Positions 19,595 through 29,718 are shown, numbered from the stretch's first letter. The stretch is 64,000 bases of DNA from Thermoflexus hugenholtzii JAD2 (GCA_945903275.1 CAMDNW010000007.1:1-64000); one strand, 5' to 3'. Notes: generated by a model not told the origin, from the letters alone. Program-made: numbers and translations.

Positions 19595-19711
19595 GGGATT
19601 GCTCCTTCGTTGAGAGGTGGGGCGTATGTCCTAGAAACCTTACGCGCCGATTACACATTCGGCAAATAGATATTACAAACACTATCCATAAGTATAATAT
19701 ATGATTTTTGG
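19595..19711. promoter_or_regulatory. AT-rich divergent promoter region between ino1 and a LysR-type regulator
   Basis: TTGTAA-17-TGTAAT on minus; TATAAT on plus just before the LysR GTG; local AT-richness. Confidence 0.45.
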
Positions 19712-20605
19712 GTGACGACGGAACCAGCCAGCAGCCTTGCGGACTTCATTGGCGGCGTCAGCCTGCGCCAATTGCTCTACCTGCGCATGGCCGCGCACCA
19801 GCCCTCGTTCACCGCCGCCGCCGCCGCCCTGGGCATCACGCAGCCCGCGCTCTCGCAGGCGCTGCTGGAGGTCGAGCGCCGCGCGGGCGTCCCGCTGTTC
19901 GAGGCCAACGGCCGCCACCGCCGCCTCACGGAAGACGGCCGCGAATTGCTCGCCTTCGCCGAACGCGTACTGGCAGAAGCCGCCGCGCTACGCGACCGCC
20001 TCGATGCCCGCGCGCGAGGCGAGGCGGGCACGCTGCGCGTGGGGATGATCGATGCCGCCAGCCTGTACGTGCTGCCGGACATCATCCGCGAGTACCGCGA
20101 GCAGCATCCGGCGGTCGACTTGCAACTGCACGTCGACGCCACCGCCGCGCTGCTGACACAGTTACGCACGTTCGAGCTTGACCTTGTGTTCGCCATCGGC
20201 CCGCCCGAGAACGGCATCGAAGGCATCGAGGTGCTGCGCGAGCCGCTGCACGTGTACGCGCCACCGGGCCGCGACGACCCGCACGCGCCGCCGCTGCACG
20301 CGGAGTGGGCACTATACGAGAGCGGTTCACACACGCGCGCGATCATCGATGTAGGGCTAGGGCGACTGGGGATCGCGCCGCTCGTCACGCTGCAAAGCGG
20401 CAACCCGGAGGTGCTGCGGCAGATGGTCGCGCTGGGCCTCGGGTGGAGCGTGCTGCCGCCGGCGGTGGCCGAGGGCGCGCCGGTGCTCGCCTCGCGGCGT
20501 GGGGCACTGGTTGCGCAACGCTCGCTGTTCGCGATGCGGCGGGCGGGGGCTGCGCCGCATCCGCGCGCCGACGAATTCCTACGCCTCGCGCTCGCTGCTG
20601 CTTAG
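19712..20605 (+). CDS. LysR-family transcriptional regulator
   Basis: LRQLLYLRMAAHQPSFTAAAAALGITQPALSQALLEVERRAGVPLFEANGRHRRLTEDGRELL; GTG start. Confidence 0.93.
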   Translation: MTTEPASSLADFIGGVSLRQLLYLRMAAHQPSFTAAAAALGITQPALSQALLEVERRAGVPLFEANGRHRRLTEDGRELLAFAERVLAEAAALRDRLDARARGEAGTLRVGMIDAASLYVLPDIIREYREQHPAVDLQLHVDATAALLTQLRTFELDLVFAIGPPENGIEGIEVLREPLHVYAPPGRDDPHAPPLHAEWALYESGSHTRAIIDVGLGRLGIAPLVTLQSGNPEVLRQMVALGLGWSVLPPAVAEGAPVLASRRGALVAQRSLFAMRRAGAAPHPRADEFLRLALAAA

Positions 20606-21532
20606 TTGCTCATCGGTCGTCGTCACGAGCACGCGCACGGGCTGCCAGCGGCCACCTCGGTACTCCGTCAACGCCACGAGGGAGCCGCCGAAGTCGTAGG
20701 CGCGCGCACGGGTACCCTCGGGCGGTGCGTCGGCGCACAACGGTGGCGCGACGGGACGGCCGAAACGCACCTCGGCGACCTCAACGGCGTCCAGCAGCAC
20801 GGCGGGCCAGCCTGTGAGTACGGCGTCGGGCGCGTGCAGCAGCGCGTCGAGGCGGTCGTGGGCTTCGAGGCGCGAGACGGCGGCAGCGAGCGGCACGGCG
20901 CGGGCAGCCCCGAACGGGCCGACTTGGGTGCGGCGCAGCGCGCTGACGTGCGCCCCGACGCCGAGCGCACGGCCGAGGTCGCGGGCGAGCGCGCGCACGT
21001 AGTAGCCCTTGCTGCACTCGATCTCAACGCAGCACTGCGCACCATCGCGTGAGACGAGGCGGAGCGCGTGCGCCGTCACGACGCGAGGCATGAGGTCGAC
21101 TGTCTCGCCTCGGCGCGCGGCGCGGTACGCGGGGACACCCGCTCGCTTGATGGCGCTGTACTGCGGCGGGAGTTGGGCGTGTTCGCCGACGAACTGCGCG
21201 AGGGCAAGCTGGATCGCCTCGTCAGTGAGGCGATCCAGCTTGCCCTCGGAGGCGAGGGCTACGGACTCGCCTTCTGCGTCGTCGGTATCGGTCTCGATGC
21301 CCAGCGTGAGCTCGGTGGTATAGGCCTTGCGAGCGTCCACGAGGGCATCGATAAGCCTCGTAGCGTCGCCGCCGATGGCGACGGGGAGGACGCCGGTGGC
21401 GAGCGGATCGAGGGTGCCGGCGTGGCCGACACGCTTCACGCCGGCGGCGCGGCGGATGGCGCGAACGACATCAAACGAGGTCATGCCGGAGGGCTTATCG
21501 ATGTTGAGAAAACCAGAGGGCGTGGCCAGCAC
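20579..21532 (-). CDS. truB: tRNA pseudouridine-55 synthase
   Basis: GFLNIDKPSGMTSFDVVRAIRRAAGVKRVGHAGTLDPLATGVLPVAIG. Confidence 0.96.
   Translation of the reverse strand: MLATPSGFLNIDKPSGMTSFDVVRAIRRAAGVKRVGHAGTLDPLATGVLPVAIGGDATRLIDALVDARKAYTTELTLGIETDTDDAEGESVALASEGKLDRLTDEAIQLALAQFVGEHAQLPPQYSAIKRAGVPAYRAARRGETVDLMPRVVTAHALRLVSRDGAQCCVEIECSKGYYVRALARDLGRALGVGAHVSALRRTQVGPFGAARAVPLAAAVSRLEAHDRLDALLHAPDAVLTGWPAVLLDAVEVAEVRFGRPVAPPLCADAPPEGTRARAYDFGGSLVALTEYRGGRWQPVRVLVTTTDEQLSSSEREA
21199..21248. repeat. 22-bp perfect inverted repeat, 6-nt loop, inside truB
   Basis: cgagggcaagctggatcgcctc gtcagt gaggcgatccagcttgccctcg. Confidence 0.95.
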
Positions 21533-21537
21533 CGGGG

Positions 21538-21900
21538 CTATAGTTCGCGGCCCTCGCCGTGCGCGACCTCACGCATCAGCGCGGTCATGCGGTCAGCCTC
21601 AGCGATGGAGTGATCGGCGATGAAGTGCAGCCTCGGAATCTGGCGCATGTGGAGGCGTTTCACGAGCGAGCGGTGGAAGAACGGCTCCGAGCGCACGAGC
21701 GCCTCCAGCACTTCGCGTTGCGCCTCGGGCGTGTCCATGACGGAGACGTGGATGCGCGCCGTGCTCATGTCGGGCGAGACCTCGACGTGGGTGATCGAGA
21801 TCATCACGTCAGTGAGGGCGGGGTGCTTGATCTCGCGCCGCAGCAGATCGGCGACCTCGACCTGCAACTGGTCGGCGACCTTCTCCATACGGCGGCTCAT
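21538..21900 (-). CDS. rbfA: Ribosome-binding factor A
   Basis: MSRRMEKVADQLQVEVADLLRREIKHPALTDVMISITHVEVSPDMSTARIHVSV. Confidence 0.94.
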   Translation of the reverse strand: MSRRMEKVADQLQVEVADLLRREIKHPALTDVMISITHVEVSPDMSTARIHVSVMDTPEAQREVLEALVRSEPFFHRSLVKRLHMRQIPRLHFIADHSIAEADRMTALMREVAHGEGREL

Positions 21901-21921
21901 CGTCGTGCTTTCAGGTGCGGC

Positions 21922-23715
21922 TTACTGCCGCACCTGCTCCATGTGGTAGCAGACGATCTCGTCGCCCTCCTCGAAGTCGGTGAAGACATCGATCTGGATG
22001 CCGCACTCGAAGCCGGAGCCGACCTCTCGCGCGTCGTCCTGCACGCGCTTGAGGCTGTCGATGCGGCCCTCCGCGATCTGTGCGCCCTTGCGAAACACAC
22101 GGGCGAGCGAACCTCGGCGCACGGTGCCCTCGCGGACGTAGCAGCCTGCGATGGCGTTGCGGCGGGCGAGGCGGAAGACCTGGCGCACCTCGATGCGCGC
22201 GTCCTCCTGCTCCTCGAACACCGGCTTGAGCAGGCCTTTCACGGCGCGCTCCACGTCGTCGATGATGTCGTAGATCACGCGGTACTCGCGAATCTCGACC
22301 TGCTCGACCTCGGCGAGACGGCGCGCACCCGGCTCGGGGTCGGTATTGAAGCCGATCACCACGCCCTTGGAGGCGACGGCGAGGTTCACGTCGGAATCGT
22401 TGATGGTGCCCGCCGAGGCGTGGATCACCTTCACGTTGATGCTTTCCACGCTCTGCTCTTGGAGTGAGCGCACCAGCGGCTCGATGGAGCCCTGCACGTC
22501 TGTCTTGAGCACGATGTTGAAGTCGAGCACGTCGCCACGGTGAATCTGGCCGAACAGACTGTCGAGGGTGACGCCAGTGCTGACCATGCCGCCGGCCTCG
22601 ACCTCACGGCGGCCGGACTCGGTGACCACCCGCGCGGCCTTTTCATCGGCGGCGACGGTGAAGCGCTCGCCAGCGGGCGGCACCTCGGAGAGCCCGAGCA
22701 CACGCACGGGCTGTGACGGCCCGGCTTCTTTCACGCGCACGCCCGCCTCGTCGGTCATCGCTTTGACCTTGCCGAAGGCGAAGCCGGTGACGATGACATC
22801 GCCGACGCGCAGCGTGCCGGTCTGCACCAGCAGCGTGGCAACGACGCCACGGTGGCGGTCAGTGGACGCCTCGATGACCACGCCAACGGCAGGTTGCTTG
22901 GGGTTCGCCTTTAGATCTTGGAGGTCGGCGACGACCAGCACGTTTTCCAGCAGTGCGTCGATACCCTCACCCTTCAATGCGGAGACGGGGACGACGATCT
23001 GGTCGCCTCCGTACTCCTCGGGCACCATCGCAAGTTCCATCAGTTGCTGCTTCACGCGGTCGGGGTTGGCGTTGTTCGCGTCCATCTTGTTGAGGGCGAC
23101 GACGATGGGGACGCCGGCGGCGCGGGCGTGGTCGATGGCCTCGCGGGTTTGCGGCATCACGCCGTCGTCGGCGGCCACCACCACGATCGCGACGTCCGTG
23201 ATCTGCGCACCACGCGCGCGCATTTCCGTGAAGGCGGCGTGACCGGGGGTGTCTACGAAGGTCACCGTGCGGCCGTCGGGGGCCGTGGCCTGGTAGGCGC
23301 CGATGTGCTGGGTGATACCGCCAGCCTCGCCGGCCGCAACCTTGGCGCGGCGGATGCTGTCGAGCAGCGTGGTCTTGCCGTGGTCGACGTGACCGAGCAC
23401 GGTCACGACGGGCGGGCGCGACACCGCGTTTGCGTCGTCTGCATCGGTAACGCGGCGCGAGGTGTTCGCGGCCTGCGCTTCCTCGGCGGCAGGAGCGGCG
23501 GCGGTGAGCGCACCGCCCTCCTCCTCGGGCGAGAAGCCGAGGTCGGCCGCAACGACGGCTGCGGTGTCGAAGTCGACGATCTGGTTGATCGTCGCCATCA
23601 CGCCGTTCTTCATGAGTTCCTTGATCACGTCGATGGGCGTGACACCGAGCAACTCGGCTAGGTCTTTCACGGCCACGGCCTGCGGGAGGCGGACGATCTG
23701 CTCTGCCTGGGTCAT
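21922..23715 (-). CDS. infB: Translation initiation factor IF-2 (short N-terminus)
   Basis: [43 protein letters not shown]. Confidence 0.97.
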   Translation of the reverse strand: MTQAEQIVRLPQAVAVKDLAELLGVTPIDVIKELMKNGVMATINQIVDFDTAAVVAADLGFSPEEEGGALTAAAPAAEEAQAANTSRRVTDADDANAVSRPPVVTVLGHVDHGKTTLLDSIRRAKVAAGEAGGITQHIGAYQATAPDGRTVTFVDTPGHAAFTEMRARGAQITDVAIVVVAADDGVMPQTREAIDHARAAGVPIVVALNKMDANNANPDRVKQQLMELAMVPEEYGGDQIVVPVSALKGEGIDALLENVLVVADLQDLKANPKQPAVGVVIEASTDRHRGVVATLLVQTGTLRVGDVIVTGFAFGKVKAMTDEAGVRVKEAGPSQPVRVLGLSEVPPAGERFTVAADEKAARVVTESGRREVEAGGMVSTGVTLDSLFGQIHRGDVLDFNIVLKTDVQGSIEPLVRSLQEQSVESINVKVIHASAGTINDSDVNLAVASKGVVIGFNTDPEPGARRLAEVEQVEIREYRVIYDIIDDVERAVKGLLKPVFEEQEDARIEVRQVFRLARRNAIAGCYVREGTVRRGSLARVFRKGAQIAEGRIDSLKRVQDDAREVGSGFECGIQIDVFTDFEEGDEIVCYHMEQVRQ

Positions 23716-24017
23716 CTGGTGCTCGCTTCCTCAGTCTGCGGCGTTGCCGCCGGTGTGTGTGTGAGTAGTGCAGCGCGATCTTCCGCCGTCACCGTGGTGC
23801 GCAACGCGCGCGCGAGGCCGTCCGCGCGTCCGAGCGCGCGCTCCCAGCACTCCACCTGACCGCACAGATAGGCTCCACGACCCGCGAGGCGGCCCGTCGC
23901 GTCGAGCACGACGTGGCCGTCAGCGGCGCGCACCAAGCGCGTCAGACCGCGCTTGTCGCCCGGAGCACGGCACGCGATACACGTGCGCTGCGGTTGGTGG
24001 CGGGTGCGTACCTGCAC
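23712..24017 (-). CDS. ylxR: YlxR family protein (RnpM-like)
   Basis: RTCIACRAPGDKRGLTRLVR...GRLAGRGAYLCGQVECWERAL. Confidence 0.9.
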   Translation of the reverse strand: MQVRTRHQPQRTCIACRAPGDKRGLTRLVRAADGHVVLDATGRLAGRGAYLCGQVECWERALGRADGLARALRTTVTAEDRAALLTHTPAATPQTEEASTR

Positions 24018-24026
24018 GTGCGCACC

Positions 24027-25643
24027 CTACTTCTCATCTTTGTCGTCAGCGCTATCCGCGCTGTCTTCGAAGCCGAAGTCGAACTCTTCGCCGTTCAGTT
24101 CTTCCAGACCCTCTTCGATGTCCTCATCGTCGACCTCGAAGCGGCGCGGGCCGCGGCGGGCGGCGGCGGGGCGGGCGCGGTCGCCAGCGGGCACCGGCGC
24201 GCCTCGGCGGCCACCTGCGCCACGACGGGCGCCTGCACCACGCGGGGCGTCTTCGTCCTCGAGGTCGCGGCGCACCAGAATCTCGTCGCCGAAGCGGAGA
24301 CTGCCGCCGCTGGTGTCGCGCCGGGGCGCGGCAGGCGCGACCGGCTCGGCCACGGGCGTCTCCTGAAAGGCGGCAACGGCTTCCATCTCCGGGGTGAGCG
24401 GCGCGGCTTCGACAGGCATCGCGACGGCAGCGGGACGCTGCTCGCCGGGGAGGCCGGGGCGGGCGTACGCGGTCGCGGACGGCGCGGTGGTCTCGCGAGG
24501 CGCTACCGCCAGCGCGGGAATGCCGGGGCGGTCGGCCAGCGGGATGGCTTCCATGCTAGCGGGCGGCGGCTGGAACAGGTCTTCGCCGGCCTTGATCAGC
24601 ACGCTCTCGGCCTGAATGTCGATACGGCGCTTGGTGAGCCGGGCGGCCAGTCGGGCGTTCTGCCCTTCTTTGCCGATGGCGAGACTCAGTTGCTTGTCGG
24701 GCACCGCGATGAACGCGGTGTTGGAGTCTTCATCGATGCGGATCGAAACGACCTCGGCGGGGCTGAGGGCGTTAACTACGTAGCGGGTGGGGTTCGGATC
24801 CCAGCGGATGAGGTCGATGCGCTCGCCGCCGAGTTCGTTGACGATGTTGGTGATGCGCGCACCGCGTACGCCGACGCACGCGCCGATGGGGTCGACGCCG
24901 TGCTGCCGCGAGATCACGGCGACCTTGGAGCGATAGCCGGGTTCGCGGGCGATGCCGACGATCTCGACGATGCCACGGGCGACCTCGGGAATTTCGAGTT
25001 CGAATAGGCGGCGCAGCAGATCAGGGTGTGAGCGGGAGACGACGACCTGCGGGCCCTTGGAGGCGCGATAGACCTCTTTCACGTAGACACGCAGACGCTG
25101 GCCGACGCGGTAGTGCTCTGGGCGCACCTGCTCCGCACCGGGCAACACCGCCTCGGAGCGGCCGAGGTCGACGATCACCTGCCGACGGCCCGGCTCCACG
25201 CGGAGGATGGTGCCGGAGACGAGTTCGCCTTCTTTGCTGGTGAACTCGTCGAAGACGACCTCGCGCTCCGCCTCGCGGAGGCGCTGGAGGACGACCTGCT
25301 TGGCGGTTTGCGCCGCGATGCGGCCCGCCTGCTCGCCAGCCTCGACCGCTTCGCGAATGGTGTCGCCGATCTTCGCGTTGGGGAAGCCCAGTGTCGCGGC
25401 GCGCTCGGGCGAGACTTGAATCTCGTCGTCCTCGATCTCCTCGTCGGCCATCACGACGTAGCGGCGCCACGCCTGGATGTCGCCATCCTGCGGATCGATG
25501 ATGACCTCGATATCCGAGTACTGGAGGTCGTCTTTCTTGTACGCCGAAGCCATCGCGGCCGCGACGGCCTCGAACACCGTCTTAGAGTCGAGGTTCTTCT
25601 CGGCGGACAGCTGGGCGATAGCGATGATGAAGTCGTTCTTCAC
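24027..25643 (-). CDS. nusA: Transcription termination/antitermination protein NusA
   Basis: [26 protein letters not shown]...[31 protein letters not shown]. Confidence 0.96.
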   Translation of the reverse strand: MKNDFIIAIAQLSAEKNLDSKTVFEAVAAAMASAYKKDDLQYSDIEVIIDPQDGDIQAWRRYVVMADEEIEDDEIQVSPERAATLGFPNAKIGDTIREAVEAGEQAGRIAAQTAKQVVLQRLREAEREVVFDEFTSKEGELVSGTILRVEPGRRQVIVDLGRSEAVLPGAEQVRPEHYRVGQRLRVYVKEVYRASKGPQVVVSRSHPDLLRRLFELEIPEVARGIVEIVGIAREPGYRSKVAVISRQHGVDPIGACVGVRGARITNIVNELGGERIDLIRWDPNPTRYVVNALSPAEVVSIRIDEDSNTAFIAVPDKQLSLAIGKEGQNARLAARLTKRRIDIQAESVLIKAGEDLFQPPPASMEAIPLADRPGIPALAVAPRETTAPSATAYARPGLPGEQRPAAVAMPVEAAPLTPEMEAVAAFQETPVAEPVAPAAPRRDTSGGSLRFGDEILVRRDLEDEDAPRGAGARRGAGGRRGAPVPAGDRARPAAARRGPRRFEVDDEDIEEGLEELNGEEFDFGFEDSADSADDKDEK

Positions 25644-25710
25644 ATGACCCCTATTCTGAGCCAGCCGACGCGTCGGCCTGCGCTCTCCATGGTTCCAAGG
25701 CCCCCGCGCG

Positions 25711-25740
25711 TAAAAAAACGTGGGCCACGGGACCCACGTC
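25711..25740 (-). terminator. Intrinsic terminator/attenuator-like hairpin followed by 7 U in the nusA leader
   Basis: minus strand ACGTGGG-TCCCGTGG-CCCACGT-TTTTTT; located upstream of the nusA start. Confidence 0.75.
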
Positions 25741-25766
25741 TCACGAGGAGGCGTCTGACGCGAATC

Positions 25767-25796
25767 ATGTTATCACGGCCTCGGGAGCGGTCACAA
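25767..25796 (-). promoter_or_regulatory. Candidate sigma-A promoter TTGTGA-18 bp-TAACAT for nusA operon
   Basis: Read on minus strand, just upstream of the leader hairpin. Confidence 0.5.
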
Positions 25797-25822
25797 CGGC
25801 AGCATTCCGGTAGGATGCGCGT

Positions 25823-26662
25823 ATGACTACCGGCCAACCCAGGCCCACCCCCACTCCCGGCACCGACACCTACACCCATGGGCACCACGCCTCCGTGGTG
25901 GGGCAGCATGCGCGCCGGACGGCGGAGGTGGAGGCGGCGTACCTGCTCCCACGGCTGCGGCCGGGGATGCGGCTGCTGGATATCGGCTGCGGGCCGGGGA
26001 CAATCACGACGGGCCTCGCGCGGGCGGTTGCGCCGGGGGAGGTGGTGGGCCTGGATGTGGCCGCAGCGGTGCTGGACGAGGCGCGCGCGCACCTCGCGAC
26101 GACGAGGCTGGACAACGTGAGGTTCGAGGAGGGCAGCGTGTACGCGCTGCCCTCCTCGAATGCGGCGTTCGATGTGGTGCACGCGCATCAGGTGCTACAG
26201 CACCTCACGCGGCCGGCCGACGCCGCGCGCGAGGCGTTCCGGGTGCTGCGTCCGGGCGGGATACTAGCGGTGCGCGAGTGCGACTACGCGACGATGACGC
26301 ACTGGCCGCACTTCGAGGGCATCGACCGCTGGCTGGCGGTGTACCACGCGGTAGCCGCGTGCAACGGCGCGGAGCCGGACGCGGGGCGCCGGTTGCCCTC
26401 ATGGCTGCGCGCGGGCGGCTTCGAGGAGATCGTGGTGACCTCGACGACGATGGTGTATTCGACGCCCGCGGAGGTGCAGAACTGGGGCGAGTCGTGGGCG
26501 CAGCGGATCCTTGAGTCGAGCGTCGCGACGCAGGCCGTGGAGTACGGCGTCGCGGCGCGCGCAGACCTCGAAGCGATCTCGGCGGCGTGGCGCACGTGGG
26601 CGCACGATGCGGACGCGTTCTTCATGTTTGTGAACGTGGAGTGTGTGGCGACGAAACGGTAG
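25823..26662 (+). CDS. SAM-dependent methyltransferase (UbiE-like class I)
   Basis: LLPRLRPGMRLLDIGCGPGTITTGLARAVAPGEVVGLDVAAAVLDEAR. Confidence 0.9.
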   Translation: MTTGQPRPTPTPGTDTYTHGHHASVVGQHARRTAEVEAAYLLPRLRPGMRLLDIGCGPGTITTGLARAVAPGEVVGLDVAAAVLDEARAHLATTRLDNVRFEEGSVYALPSSNAAFDVVHAHQVLQHLTRPADAAREAFRVLRPGGILAVRECDYATMTHWPHFEGIDRWLAVYHAVAACNGAEPDAGRRLPSWLRAGGFEEIVVTSTTMVYSTPAEVQNWGESWAQRILESSVATQAVEYGVAARADLEAISAAWRTWAHDADAFFMFVNVECVATKR

Positions 26663-26677
26663 CGCGAGGCTCAAGGG

Positions 26678-26915
26678 CTACTCCACCCACATCTCGATGC
26701 GGTTGCCGAGAGCCTCGAATCGTCAGGGCACTGTAGCGGCCTGCACCATGCGCTCCACCGGTGTCGTATCGCCGTCATCCCGTACTTCGAGGCGACTCTT
26801 GCGATCCTCGAAGCCACTGAGGATGACCTCGGTCACACCGGGCACCTCGAGTAATGCACGGGTCAGGCCATTAGCGGCGGCCAGTGAGCGTACGTGCGCG
26901 ATCAACTCGGTTCAT
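26678..26915 (-). pseudogene. Decayed paralogue of the downstream small alpha/beta domain protein
   Basis: MNRV(+1 nt)IAHVRSLAAANGLTRALLEVPGVTEVILSGFEDRKSRLEV...ATVP*RFEALGNRIEMWVE; strong SD before ATG 26915, 1-nt shift and in-frame TGA. Confidence 0.6.
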
Positions 26916-26946
26916 GTCACCTCCACACTCCGTCTACGGCCACCGT

Positions 26947-27219
26947 CTACAACCAGATCTTGATCCCGTCCTGAGTCGCAAGGATCCGCCAGCGGGCGGC
27001 GTACAACTCCTGCAGCTGGTGCTCCAGCGGCACTACGTTTTTGTACATGACCTCAATGTGAGCGGTGCCAGCCTTCAGGCTCATCAGTTGCACGTTGACC
27101 ACGCCCAGGACGCCCCGGAGCGCGCTCTGCAACCCGTTCATTTCACTGAACGACTGCACATGCGCGACGATCATCACGCAGTCGGTGGCGTTGCTGCTGC
27201 GTTCACGTGCCATTGCCAT
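26947..27219 (-). CDS. Small alpha/beta domain protein, unknown function
   Basis: IVAHVQSFSEMNGLQSALRGVLGVVNVQLMSLKAGTAHIEVMYKN; aligns with the adjacent ORF. Confidence 0.6.
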   Translation of the reverse strand: MAMARERSSNATDCVMIVAHVQSFSEMNGLQSALRGVLGVVNVQLMSLKAGTAHIEVMYKNVVPLEHQLQELYAARWRILATQDGIKIWL

Positions 27220-27367
27220 TGCTGCTCTTCACATGAGAGGAGCCTACGAGGCGTCCGTAATGAAACCGGCTAGCGGATCGGTAGACGGATGGTGAAAGTG
27301 AGTAAAGTATCGCCGCGCCCGAGGATGGCCGAAGGTTACGAAGCCGCTCTGGCCCTGATCTGAACCG

Positions 27368-29104
27368 CTACAAGGCCGCGATCGCCGCTGTCCGCAGCGC
27401 CGCGAGCCATGCGACGGCCTCCGCACGAGGCACGCGCTCGGCCTCGGTTGCCTCGCGGGGCTGCACCTCGACAACGCCCGCGCCGTGGTTGCGCGAAGAG
27501 ACGGTGACGCGGAGCGGCAGTCCGATCAGATCGGCGTCGTTGAACTTCACCCCGGGCGACTCGTCGCGGTCGTCGAAGAGCACATCAAGGCCGGCGACGG
27601 TCAATTCGGCGTAGAGCGTCTCGGCGTCCGCGGCCACCGCCGCGTCGCGCGTGAGGCCGAGGCCCACGAGGTGTACGTCGTAGGGGGCGATGGAGGCGGG
27701 CCAGGCGATGCCACGATCGTCGTGGTGCTGCTCGACGGCAGCGGCGACGATGCGATCCACGCCGATGCCGTAGCAGCCCATGATCGGCACACGCTGCTCT
27801 CCTGCCTCGTCGAGGACGTTCACGGCGAAGGCCTCGGAGTAGAGGCGGCCGAGGCGGAAGACGTGGCCCATCTCGATGCCACGCGCGGTACCGAGGGCGC
27901 CCTCGCAGCGCGGGCAGCCGAAGCCGGGCTGCGCGTTCGCGATATCGGTAACGGTGGTGGCGCGCCAGTCGCGGCCGTAGTTCACGTTGCGCAGGTGGAT
28001 ACCGTCGCGGTTCGCGCCAGCGACAAGGTTCGCGGTGGTGGTGACGGAGTGGTCTGCGATCATGCGGGTGCCTTCGCGCAGGCCAATCGGTCCAGCATAT
28101 CCGGGGACTACACCGATGGCTGTGGCCTCCGTCTCGAAGAGCGGTGCCAAGTCGACACCGCCGCCGAGCGCGTTCATCAGTTTGACCTCGTTGACATCGA
28201 GGTCGCCGCGGATCACGGCGAACACGGGGTAGGTTGCGCCGCCTTTCTGCTCGGTGGCGCGGAACAGCACGGCCTTCGCGGTGGCTGAGGCAGGAACGCC
28301 GAGGAATGCGGCGAGCGCCTCGATGGTCGTGGCATTGGGGGTGGCGACGTCCTCGATGGCGAGTGGTTCCTCGGCGTCCGGGCGGACACGGCGGAACTCG
28401 GCCTTCTCGGTGTTGGCCGCGTAGTCGCAGCGGTCACAGATCACGATGGTGTCCTCGCCGATGTCGGCGACGAAGATGAACTCCTGCGAGCCCTTGCCGC
28501 CGATGGCGCCCGAGTCCGCCTCGACGGGCGTGGTGGGTACGCCACAGCGCGCGAAGATGCGCGTGTAGGCGCGGAACATCGCGGCGTATGAGGCATCGAG
28601 GCCCGCGTCGTCGAGGTCGAACGAGTAGGCGTCCTTCATCGTGAACTCGCGCACGCGGACGAGGCCGCCTCGGGGCCGCTGCTCGTCGCGGAACTTGGTC
28701 TGCACCTGATAGAGCGTCACCGGCAGATCGCGGTACGACTGCGCGTGCTCGCGGAAGAGGCGAGTCACGGCCTCCTCGTGCGTGGGGGCGAGCACCATCG
28801 TGCGCTCGCGGCGATCGATGACGCGGAAGAGTGTGTCGCCGAAGAGATCGATGCGGCCAGCGGTCTCCCAGAGTTCGCCGGGCTGGATCGCGGGCATCAG
28901 CACTTCCTGCCCGCCTGCCGCGTCCATCTCCTGCCGGACGATCGCCTCGACTTTCTGCTTCACGCGGAGACCAAGCGGCATGTAGGTGTAGATGCCCGCC
29001 GCGAGTTGGTCGATGCAGCCGGCGCGGAGCAACAGGTCGGTGTTGACCGTGTCCGCGTCCGTGCGCTCGCGCCGCGTGTGTCCGAACAGCCTCGACATCT
29101 TCAT
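27368..29104 (-). CDS. proS: Prolyl-tRNA synthetase (bacterial type)
   Basis: MKMSRLFGHTRRERTDADTVNTDLLLRAGCIDQLAAGIYTYMPLGLRVKQKVEAIVRQEMDAAGGQEVLMP. Confidence 0.97.
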   Translation of the reverse strand: MKMSRLFGHTRRERTDADTVNTDLLLRAGCIDQLAAGIYTYMPLGLRVKQKVEAIVRQEMDAAGGQEVLMPAIQPGELWETAGRIDLFGDTLFRVIDRRERTMVLAPTHEEAVTRLFREHAQSYRDLPVTLYQVQTKFRDEQRPRGGLVRVREFTMKDAYSFDLDDAGLDASYAAMFRAYTRIFARCGVPTTPVEADSGAIGGKGSQEFIFVADIGEDTIVICDRCDYAANTEKAEFRRVRPDAEEPLAIEDVATPNATTIEALAAFLGVPASATAKAVLFRATEQKGGATYPVFAVIRGDLDVNEVKLMNALGGGVDLAPLFETEATAIGVVPGYAGPIGLREGTRMIADHSVTTTANLVAGANRDGIHLRNVNYGRDWRATTVTDIANAQPGFGCPRCEGALGTARGIEMGHVFRLGRLYSEAFAVNVLDEAGEQRVPIMGCYGIGVDRIVAAAVEQHHDDRGIAWPASIAPYDVHLVGLGLTRDAAVAADAETLYAELTVAGLDVLFDDRDESPGVKFNDADLIGLPLRVTVSSRNHGAGVVEVQPREATEAERVPRAEAVAWLAALRTAAIAAL

Positions 29105-29181
29105 GTGGGCGAGGATAGGCGAGGGTTGGGGGGGCGGGCAAACATTGGCCGGAAGGCATCGTCGTATAGGACGATCTAACG

Positions 29182-29718
29182 ATGCGTCCTGCACTCGTCG
29201 CCCTACTCACCCTTACGCTGCTCGCCACCTGCTCCCGTGGAGGGAGCGGCGGCTCTGCGCCCACGACCACCATCGAGGCCACCGCGACACCGACGGCGAC
29301 GGTGCCTGCGGGGCCGGTGGCGATCGATGCGGCGTGGGCGGATCGACTCAGCAAGGTCGCCGAGTTCAAGGTGGAGATGCCGCATCGACTCGCGTGGAGG
29401 ACGGACGGGGCGCTGTGTGTGCTGACGCTCGATGCGGTGTATGCCTACACCCCCGCTACGCGCGCCCTGACGGTTGCCTATACCGCGCCGAGTTCGCAGC
29501 GCGTGCTGGCCATCTCGCCGGGCGGCATTGTGGCGGTGGCGGGGAGCGGGTACGTGACGGCGGTGCGCCTCGTTGACCTTACAAGCGGGGATATCATGCG
29601 GACGATCGGGCCGGGCGGGATCACGACGAGCGAGACGTTCTTCGGTGGCGGCAAGCGGCTGCTGCTGACGGCGGGCGACAACGAAGGCAACAGGCGGCTG
29701 TGGCGCGCGGTACCTTAG
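29182..29718 (+). CDS. Putative lipoprotein with partial beta-propeller-like repeats
   Basis: Lipobox LTLLATCSRGGSGG; repeats LAWRTDGALCVL..., ends abruptly RRLWRAVP. Confidence 0.5.
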   Translation: MRPALVALLTLTLLATCSRGGSGGSAPTTTIEATATPTATVPAGPVAIDAAWADRLSKVAEFKVEMPHRLAWRTDGALCVLTLDAVYAYTPATRALTVAYTAPSSQRVLAISPGGIVAVAGSGYVTAVRLVDLTSGDIMRTIGPGGITTSETFFGGGKRLLLTAGDNEGNRRLWRAVP

